Positions 1-6,362 of a stretch of DNA of 48,967 nucleotides are shown here, one piece after another. Source of the DNA: a virus. Positions within the stretch are counted from its first letter, which is position 1; each line of letters opens with the position of its first letter. Position numbers and translations under genes: made by a program. The DNA lies in the IMG/VR virus record IMGVR_UViG_3300025010_000092, positions 1-48,967 of that record; one strand, 5' to 3'. The notes under the pieces are model-generated. The model was not told where the DNA came from. It saw nothing but the letters and a program-made list of their open reading frames with translations, and did not search any database.

Positions 1-771
1 AGTAGATTCATCTTCATTGGTGAATAAAGTATAAATATTACAACTCTCTTTTAGTGCTTTATTAATATCATCTTTGTAATACCATAATCCTGCATTTCCG
101 ATCCTGATTAAATCTAACTCAATCAATATCTTATTATATTTATTAATCGAATCATCAACAAATCCTAACTCCTTGTTAATTGTTTTGTACGGAGGCCAAC
201 ATACCTCTGTTCTGCCACCTGATTTTTCAACTTCATCACCTTTAGGACGCTTATACATTTTACAAGTCAAGTAACAAAAATAAACAAGGAGATTCATATT
301 GTCTGTTTTATCTATAGTTTGGTTAAGTATTTTCTCTTTATCACAATCATAAAGCATAAAGAATTGATTATCTAAATCAATATCTAATGTACATGATATT
401 CTTTCATTAACTTTTACATCCATAAAATTAATATTAGAACTTATTAATTTTAACTCTTGCAATTTGGAAAGTATTTGTTTGAATTGATCAACAGATTCAC
501 CAGTTCTAGTGTTATATTTATAACCACAATCAATAATCATATCTTTAAGATAGAAATTTGTAATATTTCTCATATTCTTATTCATGTAAATGAAGTCTAA
601 AATATACAATGATTTATAATTAAATTTGCCTTTATCTGATTTTGTATTTTCCAAGATACTAAACTTCCTTTTCTTAGGATCTGAGTCTTGATTCTTTTCA
701 GAGAAATAGAATAATTCATTTGGTAACTTGCAAAATATACCTTTATTATTTAATGTTTGTTTTTCTGTCAT
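1..771 (-). CDS. Replication-initiator-like winged-helix protein (3' end outside window)
   Basis: Open from ATG at 771 to the left edge (257 codons, no stop), so the C-terminus is missing. The start follows a GAAAGAGG-type ribosome site. The N-terminal half contains a pattern resembling winged-helix domains of plasmid/phage replication initiators (DnaD/RepA-like): KLPNELFYF near the start, FNYKSLYILDFIYM around residues 55-70, then a helix-rich stretch ending LSKLQELKLI. A second similar helical unit (KTINKELGF, ILIELDLIRI) lies near residue 215-235. The gene sits directly downstream of three large palindromic repeats (879-1036) that could be its binding sites. The CDS is secure. The replication role is inferred from fold-like features and context; a regulator is the alternative. 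Confidence 0.6.
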   Translation of the reverse strand, partial: MTEKQTLNNKGIFCKLPNELFYFSEKNQDSDPKKRKFSILENTKSDKGKFNYKSLYILDFIYMNKNMRNITNFYLKDMIIDCGYKYNTRTGESVDQFKQILSKLQELKLISSNINFMDVKVNERISCTLDIDLDNQFFMLYDCDKEKILNQTIDKTDNMNLLVYFCYLTCKMYKRPKGDEVEKSGGRTEVCWPPYKTINKELGFVDDSINKYNKILIELDLIRIGNAGLWYYKDDINKALKESCNIYTLFTNEDEST

Positions 772-834
772 TTGTTAAAACCTCTTTCTTTAATTTGTTT
801 ATGATAATCATTAGAAAAGAAAATAATTTATGAA

Positions 835-847
835 TCGCGTTTCGCGA
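835..847. promoter_or_regulatory. GC-rich palindrome TCGCGTTTCGCGA upstream of the Rep-like gene
   Basis: A perfect 5-bp inverted repeat with a TTT spacer, composed of CG dinucleotides inside otherwise very AT-rich DNA, 64 bp upstream of the ATG at 771. On the transcribed strand it lies in the 5' leader, so it could be a protein-binding operator or a small RNA hairpin. No partner protein can be named. Confidence 0.3.
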
Positions 848-878
848 GACATGAGTATATTATTCTCTCTTATTAATA

Positions 879-1036
879 CTTAGTTACTCTTATTACACCT
901 CATTTGACTACCTGTTTTATGTAGTCAAATACAGTAAATTGTAAGTATTGAACTACATAAAACAGGTAGTCAAATATTTTTACTGTCAATATGGATAAGT
1001 AACTAAGTTTTAACTACACTATTTATGTAGTTCAAT
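879..1036. repeat. Iteron-like cluster: three spaced palindromes plus an outer inverted repeat
   Basis: Six half-sites of the type TTGA(A)CTAC / GTAG(T)TCAA form three dyads: 904-911/921-928, 948-956/966-973 and 1010-1017/1027-1035. The first two are also near-perfect inverted copies of each other over 30 bp (903-932 versus 945-974, two mismatches). The third is a diverged copy in the same orientation as the first. An outer pair CTTAGTTACT (879-888) / AGTAACTAAG flanks the first two, and acagtaaa/tttactgt (932-939/979-986) nests inside. The cluster lies between a DUF5659-like gene and the Rep-like gene. Repeated dyads beside a putative initiator suggest an origin or an autoregulatory operator; both are inferences. 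Confidence 0.7.
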
Positions 1037-1040
1037 ACTT

Positions 1041-1247
1041 TTACTTCTTGATTTGTTTATATTGCTCAATTGCTTTTAATAATTGAGGACTATTTGTGAA
1101 TAAGAATATATTTCTTTTTGAATTTTCTTCTGGTTTTACATTGTGTAAGACAAACCCCTTCATCATAAGGTATCCAGCCAATTTCATACTTTTGACATAG
1201 AAGGTTTTGAGTTCTGATTTATTACTTTCTAATGTTTGATTTGTCAT
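1041..1247 (-). CDS. Small DUF5659-like protein
   Basis: A 68-residue protein with ATG at 1247 behind AAAAGGAATG. The pattern fits the DUF5659-type small phage/plasmid protein: a hydrophobic first strand and helix (FYVKSMKLAGYLMMKGF, residues 16-32), a polar turn with PEENSKRN, a strand NIFLF and a final helix containing LLKAIEQY. Function is unknown; members occur in early or regulatory regions. It lies between a terminator (1309-1344) and the palindrome cluster, so it and the Rep-like gene probably form one transcription unit. It resembles in plan the small proteins at 2613, 11670 and 39359, though identity is low. Confidence 0.7.
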   Translation of the reverse strand: MTNQTLESNKSELKTFYVKSMKLAGYLMMKGFVLHNVKPEENSKRNIFLFTNSPQLLKAIEQYKQIKK

Positions 1248-1308
1248 AAAATCATTCCTTTTTGTTTATTTATTTATTTTCCTCTATAGGATAGGTGCTG
1301 AAATCACC

Positions 1309-1344
1309 AAAAAGGAGTAATCCAAAATTAATTGGACAACTCCT
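1309..1344 (-). terminator. Rho-independent terminator after the BRO/RusA gene
   Basis: A 12-bp stem with two mismatches (1313-1324 paired with 1333-1344) and an 8-nt loop. Read on the minus strand it is followed by TTTTT (1309-1313). It lies 32 bp past the stop of the gene at 1376-2545 and separates that unit from the DUF5659-like/Rep-like pair. Confidence 0.75.
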
Positions 1345-1375
1345 AACCAAATATGATAATATTATTTTTGTATTA

Positions 1376-2545
1376 TTAATCCACATTCCTAATACAAATA
1401 TATATCTTTCCATCTCCATACGATTTAACTGTCTTATTTCTTTCAAGTATCACTTTATCAACTATTTTATCATCCTCTAAATAATCTCTAGTTATTACTT
1501 GATCCAAAATACTCTTCGTAAAATTCTGTAGGTCAAATCTATCTAAACAATCATATTTAAGAAATACAACAATTGGAATATTCCAATCAATATTCAAATC
1601 TTCTTTATTTAATAATTGATGTGAAGGGAAGTTTCTAATCCAATTATTATATGTATTAGTTTTTACCATAATATTTTTGCCTGTATAATCACTTACGACT
1701 GTCTCGTACATATAATTCTCAGAAAGAGGATGGGTGTCTAAAACCATATACTCTGATAAAGAAGGATTTAATATCGCAATTGCATTCTCTAATTTAGATA
1801 ATTCCTCATTCTTCTCATTAATTAATTTTCCTTGATTGTTTATTATTCTGGTTTTGTAGGCCATTCTGCCTCCACTAATCTTTAATCTTAATGACTCCTT
1901 ATCTTCTTTTATAATCTTAATCAAATCATCACATATTGTTATAAGGGCTAGGTACTTGCTATCACCACTATATATTTCTATCCTATCTTTTAATCCTTGT
2001 TCAATGTTTTTCATTACTTTTACCCTAAAATCTGTATCTCTAACTTTATATTTATAGAACTCTTTTACATCTTGATATGTGTTGTGTATTAGTTCAATAT
2101 TTTCCGTTTTAAAAGTATTCTTTAACTTGGGTAGTGAATACTTAGTTAGTTTATTAATTTGCTCTTCCGAAGCATTATCAATGATATATCCACCATTATG
2201 ATTAATTGCAGGGAGAACTTCTGATGTTACCCATTTACGAAATGGTTTACATTTATCTGTTCTAGCTTCCAACATAAAATCATATAGCATTTCTTCATTT
2301 AAATAAGTTAGTCCGTTGTGGACTAATGGTTTTATACCAGCATTTTCAATGGTTTTATCAACTCTATCTTTTCTACATTGGAGATAAGTCTTTCCTTTAA
2401 CTGTATTACTTTTTACATATCCTAAAGCCATACCTGTTGTATAAATTTCGAATAAAACATTTCCATTTTCATCTGTAATAATTCCTACATTTGTACCCTC
2501 GAAGTTATTTACTAAAGCTAATACATTATTATTATTTTCCATCAT
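1376..2545 (-). CDS. BRO-N antirepressor fused to a RusA-like resolvase domain
   Basis: 389 residues; ATG at 2545 follows AGAAGGA at 7-nt spacing. Residues about 8-125 read as a BRO-N domain of phage antirepressors (YTTGMALGYVKSNTVK, LTYLNEEMLYDFML, FRKWVTSEVLPAI followed by NHNGGYI). Residues 130-250 are charged and helical. The last about 110 residues look like a RusA-family Holliday-junction endonuclease: strand IPIVVFLKY, then DRFDLQNFTKSILD (Asp335, Asp338, Lys344) and LEDDKIVD (Asp358, Asp359), the acidic pattern of RusA metal ligands, ending in KIYICI. BRO-N normally carries ORF6C, KilA-C or similar C-terminal domains, so this combination is unusual. It has the same leader and the same type of small upstream gene as the ORF6N gene at 38454. 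Domain calls are by eye. Confidence 0.75.
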   Translation of the reverse strand: MMENNNNVLALVNNFEGTNVGIITDENGNVLFEIYTTGMALGYVKSNTVKGKTYLQCRKDRVDKTIENAGIKPLVHNGLTYLNEEMLYDFMLEARTDKCKPFRKWVTSEVLPAINHNGGYIIDNASEEQINKLTKYSLPKLKNTFKTENIELIHNTYQDVKEFYKYKVRDTDFRVKVMKNIEQGLKDRIEIYSGDSKYLALITICDDLIKIIKEDKESLRLKISGGRMAYKTRIINNQGKLINEKNEELSKLENAIAILNPSLSEYMVLDTHPLSENYMYETVVSDYTGKNIMVKTNTYNNWIRNFPSHQLLNKEDLNIDWNIPIVVFLKYDCLDRFDLQNFTKSILDQVITRDYLEDDKIVDKVILERNKTVKSYGDGKIYICIRNVD

Positions 2546-2612
2546 TATTAATTCCTTCTTTCGTTATTTATTTTCCTTACTATTAAAATTAATTACTTAG
2601 ACAAAACTATTT

Positions 2613-2798
2613 TTATCTCTCATGATTTTTCCAAAGCAAATATGTGTCTTTTGTTTCCTCGCGGTCAAATTTATGCCACATTTTATTTGTCGCATAATGA
2701 ATCCCTACGTCTTTAACGACTTTCCCTCTTGAAATGTAGAACTGTACCATTTTTAAATCATATAAGTAAACATATTTGTCCTTTAAATCATTTTCCAT
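2613..2798 (-). CDS. Small protein of the YLY-FYxSKG type, upstream of BRO/RusA
   Basis: 61 residues if translation starts at ATG 2798, which has GGAGGTG at ideal spacing. The open frame extends to a TTG at 2816, but the ribosome site would then lie inside the coding region, so the shorter form is preferred. The core YLYDLKMVQFYISRGK followed by GIHYATNKMWHKF and a terminal helix ending in LLWKNHER aligns by eye with the 67-residue protein at 39359. Both lie just upstream of a BRO/ORF6N antirepressor gene. The fold plan (helix ending in KG, WxKF strand, helix with YxxW) recalls DUF5659. Function unknown. Confidence 0.75.
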   Translation of the reverse strand: MENDLKDKYVYLYDLKMVQFYISRGKVVKDVGIHYATNKMWHKFDREETKDTYLLWKNHER

Positions 2799-2841
2799 CC
2801 TCTCACCTCCCTTCAATAAATTTAAATCTGGACATAATACA

Positions 2842-2872
2842 AAAGAGAGTCAAAATAAATTTCAACTCTCTC
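2842..2872 (-). terminator. Hairpin terminator downstream of the lysis genes
   Basis: AGAGAGT (2844-2850) pairs with ACTCTCT (2865-2871), with partial extension into the loop. On the minus strand the stem is followed by TTTT. It lies between the holin region and the small gene at 2613-2798, separating lysis from early transcription. Confidence 0.55.
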
Positions 2873-2989
2873 AAAAAACAACTAATTATTAAATTACCCA
2901 TAAATATCCATCCCTCAAACCCTACTCCTGCTTGATTCTTAAAATCCAAATATCCAATAAAACTGGAATTTTATGGTATATAATGTAAT

Positions 2990-3067
2990 TTATTTATGTC
3001 TTATGTTCTTGAATTGATAAACAGAATAGACTATGATTGAAAATATTACTACTACAAAATAAATCAA
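2990..3067 (-). CDS. Possible 25-residue single-span membrane peptide
   Basis: TTG at 3067 opens a 25-codon frame (IYFVVVIFSIIVYSVY then a basic KNIRHK tail) that looks like one membrane helix with a positive C-terminus. An AAGGGTAGG sequence lies 9-12 nt upstream. It sits downstream of the holin in the same orientation, where small membrane peptides occur in lysis cassettes. It is very short and the start is non-ATG, so it may be chance. Confidence 0.25.
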   Translation of the reverse strand: MIYFVVVIFSIIVYSVYQFKNIRHK

Positions 3068-3188
3068 TATATTTGTACCTACCCTTATCCTTGAGTGTGA
3101 ATTTTGATCTAAAAACTAACATTTTCATAATCCTACAACCTTACTCTAGCAACACTTTTTCAGACCCATAATAAATTGATTCGCACAG

Positions 3189-3268
3189 AAATGGGCCTAG
3201 AATCAATTAGAATCGTTTATGCGATAGGGATTGTTCCAATCAATAAATCAAGACGCTTAAATGGGCCT
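3189..3268. repeat. Direct repeat containing AAATGGGCCT
   Basis: AAATGGGCCT occurs at 3189-3198 and 3259-3268, 70 bp apart. On the minus strand both copies are followed by a similar AT-rich stretch ending in ATTTATT. The pair lies just downstream of the holin stop. Possible regulatory or recombination site; nothing else supports a function. Confidence 0.4.
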
Positions 3269-3289
3269 CTAATTTGTAATATTTTACAC

Positions 3290-3673
3290 TTATTTTGTTT
3301 CCTCTTTTACTTCCACCTTATCCTCTACTACAACTCCATCAATTTTAAATTTACCACTAATAAAACTGGATAATTTAACCAGAACTTCCTTCCCATAATA
3401 AAGGTAGCCAGACATCATAAGTAAATATGTTGCATTTGATAAATTAATTTCCTTTCCATCAACGCTCACAAGAAGTATATTTGGATTTAATTGTCCTATA
3501 AAGCAAACACAAATAAAAGAACTCGACACTATAATTCCCTTAAATATTCCCTGCCATAGTTTTGTTTTATCAAATTGTTTTATAAAAAATGAATTTACTG
3601 AACCTAATATAATGTTTAAAATTATCAAGCCTAACAAACTGCCACCAAGTAATATAGTATTTTGGTCAATCAT
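3290..3673 (-). CDS. Holin-like membrane protein
   Basis: About 127 residues from ATG 3673 (AAGGAG 11 nt upstream). An ATG at 3682 is in frame but only 2 nt from the ribosome site. Hydrophobic segments: LLGGSLLGLIILNIILGSV (about 8-27), GIIVSSSFICVCFIG (about 45-62) and a third around ATYLLMMSGYLYYG (about 80-95). The charged C-terminal tail (DKVEVKEETK) is typical of holins. It is last in the amidase - XhlA-like - holin order. It would form membrane lesions that release the endolysin. The exact holin family is not assigned. Confidence 0.7.
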   Translation of the reverse strand: MIDQNTILLGGSLLGLIILNIILGSVNSFFIKQFDKTKLWQGIFKGIIVSSSFICVCFIGQLNPNILLVSVDGKEINLSNATYLLMMSGYLYYGKEVLVKLSSFISGKFKIDGVVVEDKVEVKEETK

Positions 3674-3702
3674 ATTAATCATTTCTCCTTAAATTTTATT
3701 TT

Positions 3703-4164
3703 TTATTTTATACCTTGTACTGTAATGCCGTATTTTGCACCAAAGTAACCAGTGAGTAAAATTGAAATTACTCCACTGATTATTGCTAGAGTCTTCAAAA
3801 CAAATTTTGCATTATTATTTAGTCTAATTTTGGTAATTTCAACAGAACCTTTGCTAATATTTTTTTCTATATCATTACTATTCTTAGAATTAGCAGTCGC
3901 TATGTTTGATATGGTATTGACAAGTAGATTTGTAGATTGTAGTTGGGAATTTTCCATCCTAACCAAAGAAATATTAATAGAATCAATCTTATCGTCCAAG
4001 TTGTTAAATCGTTGCTCATTTGTTGCCCCTCTAATTTGAAGTGCGGTAATTTCATCTTCATGGTGATTTATTTTCTGTTCGTGTTTTTCTATTTTTTCAG
4101 AATTGCTACATATTCTTTTCTCATGATCTTCTAGTTTAGATATCACTTCTTCCTCGATGCCCAT
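3703..4164 (-). CDS. XhlA/BhlA-like coiled-coil lysis protein with C-terminal membrane anchor
   Basis: 153 residues from ATG 4164, chosen because AAGGTG precedes it at 8 nt. Upstream in-frame ATGs at 4197 (weak AAAGGGG) and 4275 are possible. The protein begins MGIEEEVISKLEDHEKRI and continues as a long heptad-rich coiled coil with HEQKINHHEDEI. It ends with one transmembrane helix (TLAIISGVISILLTGYFG) and a short tail. This plan matches hemolysin XhlA/BhlA accessory lysis proteins of Gram-positive phages. It lies between endolysin and holin. Confidence 0.7.
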   Translation of the reverse strand: MGIEEEVISKLEDHEKRICSNSEKIEKHEQKINHHEDEITALQIRGATNEQRFNNLDDKIDSINISLVRMENSQLQSTNLLVNTISNIATANSKNSNDIEKNISKGSVEITKIRLNNNAKFVLKTLAIISGVISILLTGYFGAKYGITVQGIK

Positions 4165-4349
4165 ATTATCAACACCTTCCATAATTATATTTTTCATATT
4201 GACAAATTGCCCCTTTCTAATATATAATGTGTTTAATGGTTGTAGTGCTAGTAACATTACAATCATAGCAGTCACCAGAATTGGGCAATATTTCTGTGAC
4301 TGCGACTATACATAAAAACCGAATATAGAAATAAATTTATTAAATAATA

Positions 4350-5291
4350 TTAAATATTTACTCCTGCAAAATATTTTACATATCCTGATTTGCTATTCTT
4401 ACCTTTTGAAGTATTATAAACCACATGAAGTAATCCATTCTTTTTATATAATGGAGTAGCGGATTCATGAGGATCTAAAGAGCCGAGAATTGATAAGTTT
4501 TCATCATATACTGTTTCTGATGTTAATCCATTTACCCATTGAGATTGATATGTATAAATAATGTTATTAGATACAGGTATACAACCTTGCTTTACACCAG
4601 AAGGCGTTGGATACTCGATTAAACAGGTTTGTTTTGAACCTGATACATCAAGGACTGTAATATTATCATTTTTACTGACATATCTTCTTGCAATTTTAAC
4701 TCCTGAAGCATTTGTGATTGGAATATCTGCAATTGCTTTAGCATTATTTGCATATGAGAAGTTAGATTTATTTGTTATTAAATTTTGATTAGTCTGTGCT
4801 TGATTAGGAATAGATGTGCCACTTAATCTTGCTTTAAATTCAAACCATTTTGCCCAATTATTAGAAGAGAAAGATCTTGGGCAAAGTTTATCTGAGCAAT
4901 CTTTATGTCTCAAAACCTTATCTTCAGATAATCCTAACTCATTCATTAAATACTTAGTCAAATCTAGTGTATTTTGAACTGTTTGTTCCGATGGCATATG
5001 ATTAATCTCCAAGCACATTTCTATTGAAACCGTATTGGAATTAAATTTACCATATTTTCCTCCACCGTCTCCTATGGCATATGAGTATCTCGTATGATAA
5101 TCAATTATCTGAATGATGTTATTTGAGTCCACGAAAAAGTCTGCACTAGCATTTCTATTCCCTCCTGCAAAATAATCTCTATTATTTCTTGCTGTTGAAA
5201 CTGTCCCGACATCGTGGATAATTATAAACTTTGCTTGTTCGCTTCTTGCAGAATGATTATAATTGATTAATAGTTTTTGAATTGGCAACAT
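4350..5291 (-). CDS. Endolysin: N-acetylmuramoyl-L-alanine amidase (Amidase_2) with SH3-like C-terminus
   Basis: 313 residues; ATG 5291 behind GAGGAGG. Residues about 1-155 form a zinc amidase domain of the PGRP/Amidase_2 family: IIIHDVG (His26), a conserved SADFFVD core, SIEMCLEI (Glu91) and RHKDCSDKLCP (His129, Cys137), giving the expected His/His/Cys zinc ligands. A linker (about 155-180) rich in Asn and Gln leads to a C-terminal region of about 130 residues with two SH3-like beta-rich units, probably binding cell wall. No signal peptide is visible, so holin-dependent export is expected. The enzyme would cleave the amide between MurNAc and the stem peptide at the end of infection. Confidence 0.9.
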   Translation of the reverse strand: MLPIQKLLINYNHSARSEQAKFIIIHDVGTVSTARNNRDYFAGGNRNASADFFVDSNNIIQIIDYHTRYSYAIGDGGGKYGKFNSNTVSIEMCLEINHMPSEQTVQNTLDLTKYLMNELGLSEDKVLRHKDCSDKLCPRSFSSNNWAKWFEFKARLSGTSIPNQAQTNQNLITNKSNFSYANNAKAIADIPITNASGVKIARRYVSKNDNITVLDVSGSKQTCLIEYPTPSGVKQGCIPVSNNIIYTYQSQWVNGLTSETVYDENLSILGSLDPHESATPLYKKNGLLHVVYNTSKGKNSKSGYVKYFAGVNI

Positions 5292-5514
5292 TATTTATTT
5301 TCCTCCTCTTAACATAAGAAAAAAACTATCTTTATTAGATAACTTTTTAAGATATTCACTTAAAATTGTTTTAATATTATTAAGATCCCAGTACCAAATC
5401 TCTAATAGATTAAAACGCATTTTTTATTTTTTTATTTGTATTTAAATATACATTTAAGCTTTTATATTCTCTTAAAATTCTAACCAATGTTTCTTGAAAT
5501 AGGCAACAATTAAA

Positions 5515-5539
5515 TGAACTTTAGAAGTTCTTTTTTTTT
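5515..5539 (+). terminator. Plus-strand hairpin plus T9, inside a larger stem
   Basis: GAACT (5516-5520) and AGTTC (5526-5530) form a short stem directly followed on the plus strand by nine Ts. The hairpin sits in the loop of a perfect 10-bp stem (AAATAGGCAA, 5497-5506, with 5541-5550). No plus-strand gene precedes it, so either an antisense or small RNA ends here or the arrangement is structural. Confidence 0.4.
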
Positions 5540-5758
5540 ATTGCCTATTTAATTTTTACTCCTTAAATTACTGGAATAAATGCTAAAGTTTCCATATATC
5601 TTTGTTGCGAAATCCACCCACAAGCTAAAACTAGATCAAGTCGTACTAATAATACAATCGACAATTTGTGAAGAACAATAAATTGCTCCACTTGCAATTA
5701 GAATTGTATGATTAGTTACTCCCTCTGTATCTAATTATAAATTATATTTATTTTATTA

Positions 5759-5803
5759 TTTAATCGCTTACATCTTCCTCATAAAAAGATGTAAGCGATT
5801 AAA
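5759..5803 (-). terminator. Perfect 18-bp stem-loop between fibre and endolysin genes
   Basis: Arms 5759-5776 and 5786-5803 are exact inverted repeats with a 9-nt loop. It is 34 bp past the stop of the 57-residue gene at 5837. No U-run follows on either strand, so it may be a processing or stability stem rather than a standard terminator. It marks the end of the tail-fibre transcript. Confidence 0.5.
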
Positions 5804-5836
5804 TTGTGTTACTGGACATAATGCGTCTACTATATA

Positions 5837-6010
5837 CTAAGTAGTAATTGGTTTATCTGACAACAATGTGGTCAACTCGTTATACTGATCTTGGTTAATC
5901 CTACTATTAAGCAAAAAAACGTCTAATTTAATTTGCAGTTCATCCTTTTGTGCTTGGTTAGTGTACGTTGTGTTTTCAATAACCTTTTTGCAATAAGTAT
6001 AAGTTAACAT
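5837..6010 (-). CDS. Small conserved-looking phage protein (XkdX-like position)
   Basis: 57 residues from ATG 6010, 8 nt after AAGGGGG, to TAG at 5837. The sequence begins MLTYTYCKKVIEN and contains LQIKLDVFLLNSRINQDQY and a final LTTLLSDKP. It has the size, charge and position (after the tail fibre and its accessory gene, before the endolysin) of XkdX-type small proteins of Firmicutes phages. Family membership is by eye and function is unknown. The gene is translationally close to the one at 6027. Confidence 0.75.
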   Translation of the reverse strand: MLTYTYCKKVIENTTYTNQAQKDELQIKLDVFLLNSRINQDQYNELTTLLSDKPITT

Positions 6011-6026
6011 TTAAATTCCCCCTTTC

Positions 6027-6350
6027 TTATAATCCTAATTCAATCATTGATAACCGAAAATCCAAGTCTAGTAGATAATCTTCTTCGGCAGGAGGTTGCG
6101 GCGGTAGACTCGCTTTATATAAGTCAATTTCGGCTTGATTCAATTCAATAATTTGACTATTTGAGTATTTATAAATTGGTATTTGATCATTGAACAATGG
6201 GGGGTTAACTATGCCATTTAACTCGAACTGCCTTCCAACATTTTCATTTATGCAAATATCCCCAACTAGAGCCTGTTCAAAGGCATCTGAAAACCCATAA
6301 ATTACGCTACTCTTTGTGTCAAGTCTTAAATAATGTTTATTTTCATCCAT
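6027..6350 (-). CDS. Tail-fibre accessory protein
   Basis: 107 residues; ATG 6350 behind GTAGGAGGAG, 12 bp after the tail-fibre stop. It starts MDENKHYLRLDTKSSVIYGF, a beta-rich start seen in small proteins encoded after phage fibres. It ends with a helix around IIELNQAEIDLYKASL, a proline-rich PPQPPAEED and a short helix. The position suggests a fibre assembly chaperone or a fibre-tip subunit. No family is recognised with certainty. Confidence 0.6.
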   Translation of the reverse strand: MDENKHYLRLDTKSSVIYGFSDAFEQALVGDICINENVGRQFELNGIVNPPLFNDQIPIYKYSNSQIIELNQAEIDLYKASLPPQPPAEEDYLLDLDFRLSMIELGL

Positions 6351-6362
6351 TGTTTACTCCTC

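Larger units (their letters stand above)
2817..3289. other. 473-bp gap between holin and early genes
   Basis: Apart from the terminator at 2842-2872, the possible 25-codon membrane peptide at 2990-3067 and the AGGCCCATTT direct repeat at 3189-3268, I see no supported gene. The plus-strand frame from 3176 lacks a ribosome site and overlaps the holin antisense, so it is not called. Confidence 0.5.
5292..5836. other. Gene-free 545-bp gap with several stem-loops
   Basis: No minus-strand frame with a ribosome site is visible between the endolysin start and the small gene at 5837. Structures present: an imperfect 12-bp stem around 5319-5348, a 10-bp outer stem 5497-5506/5541-5550 enclosing a plus-strand hairpin plus T-run (5515-5539), and a perfect 18-bp stem at 5759-5803. 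The density of stems suggests one or more RNAs or terminators rather than protein coding. Confidence 0.6.

Noticed and set aside
879-1036. CRISPR array
   Set aside because: Only three repeats, alternating orientation and internally palindromic with unequal spacing; no cas genes.
1295-1480. 61-codon plus-strand frame over the terminator at 1309-1344
   Set aside because: Starts in a terminator stem and continues antisense to the BRO/RusA gene.
3176-3373. 65-codon plus-strand frame downstream of the holin
   Set aside because: Overlaps the holin antisense, no ribosome site, and the sequence is an A/T-driven run of hydrophobic residues.
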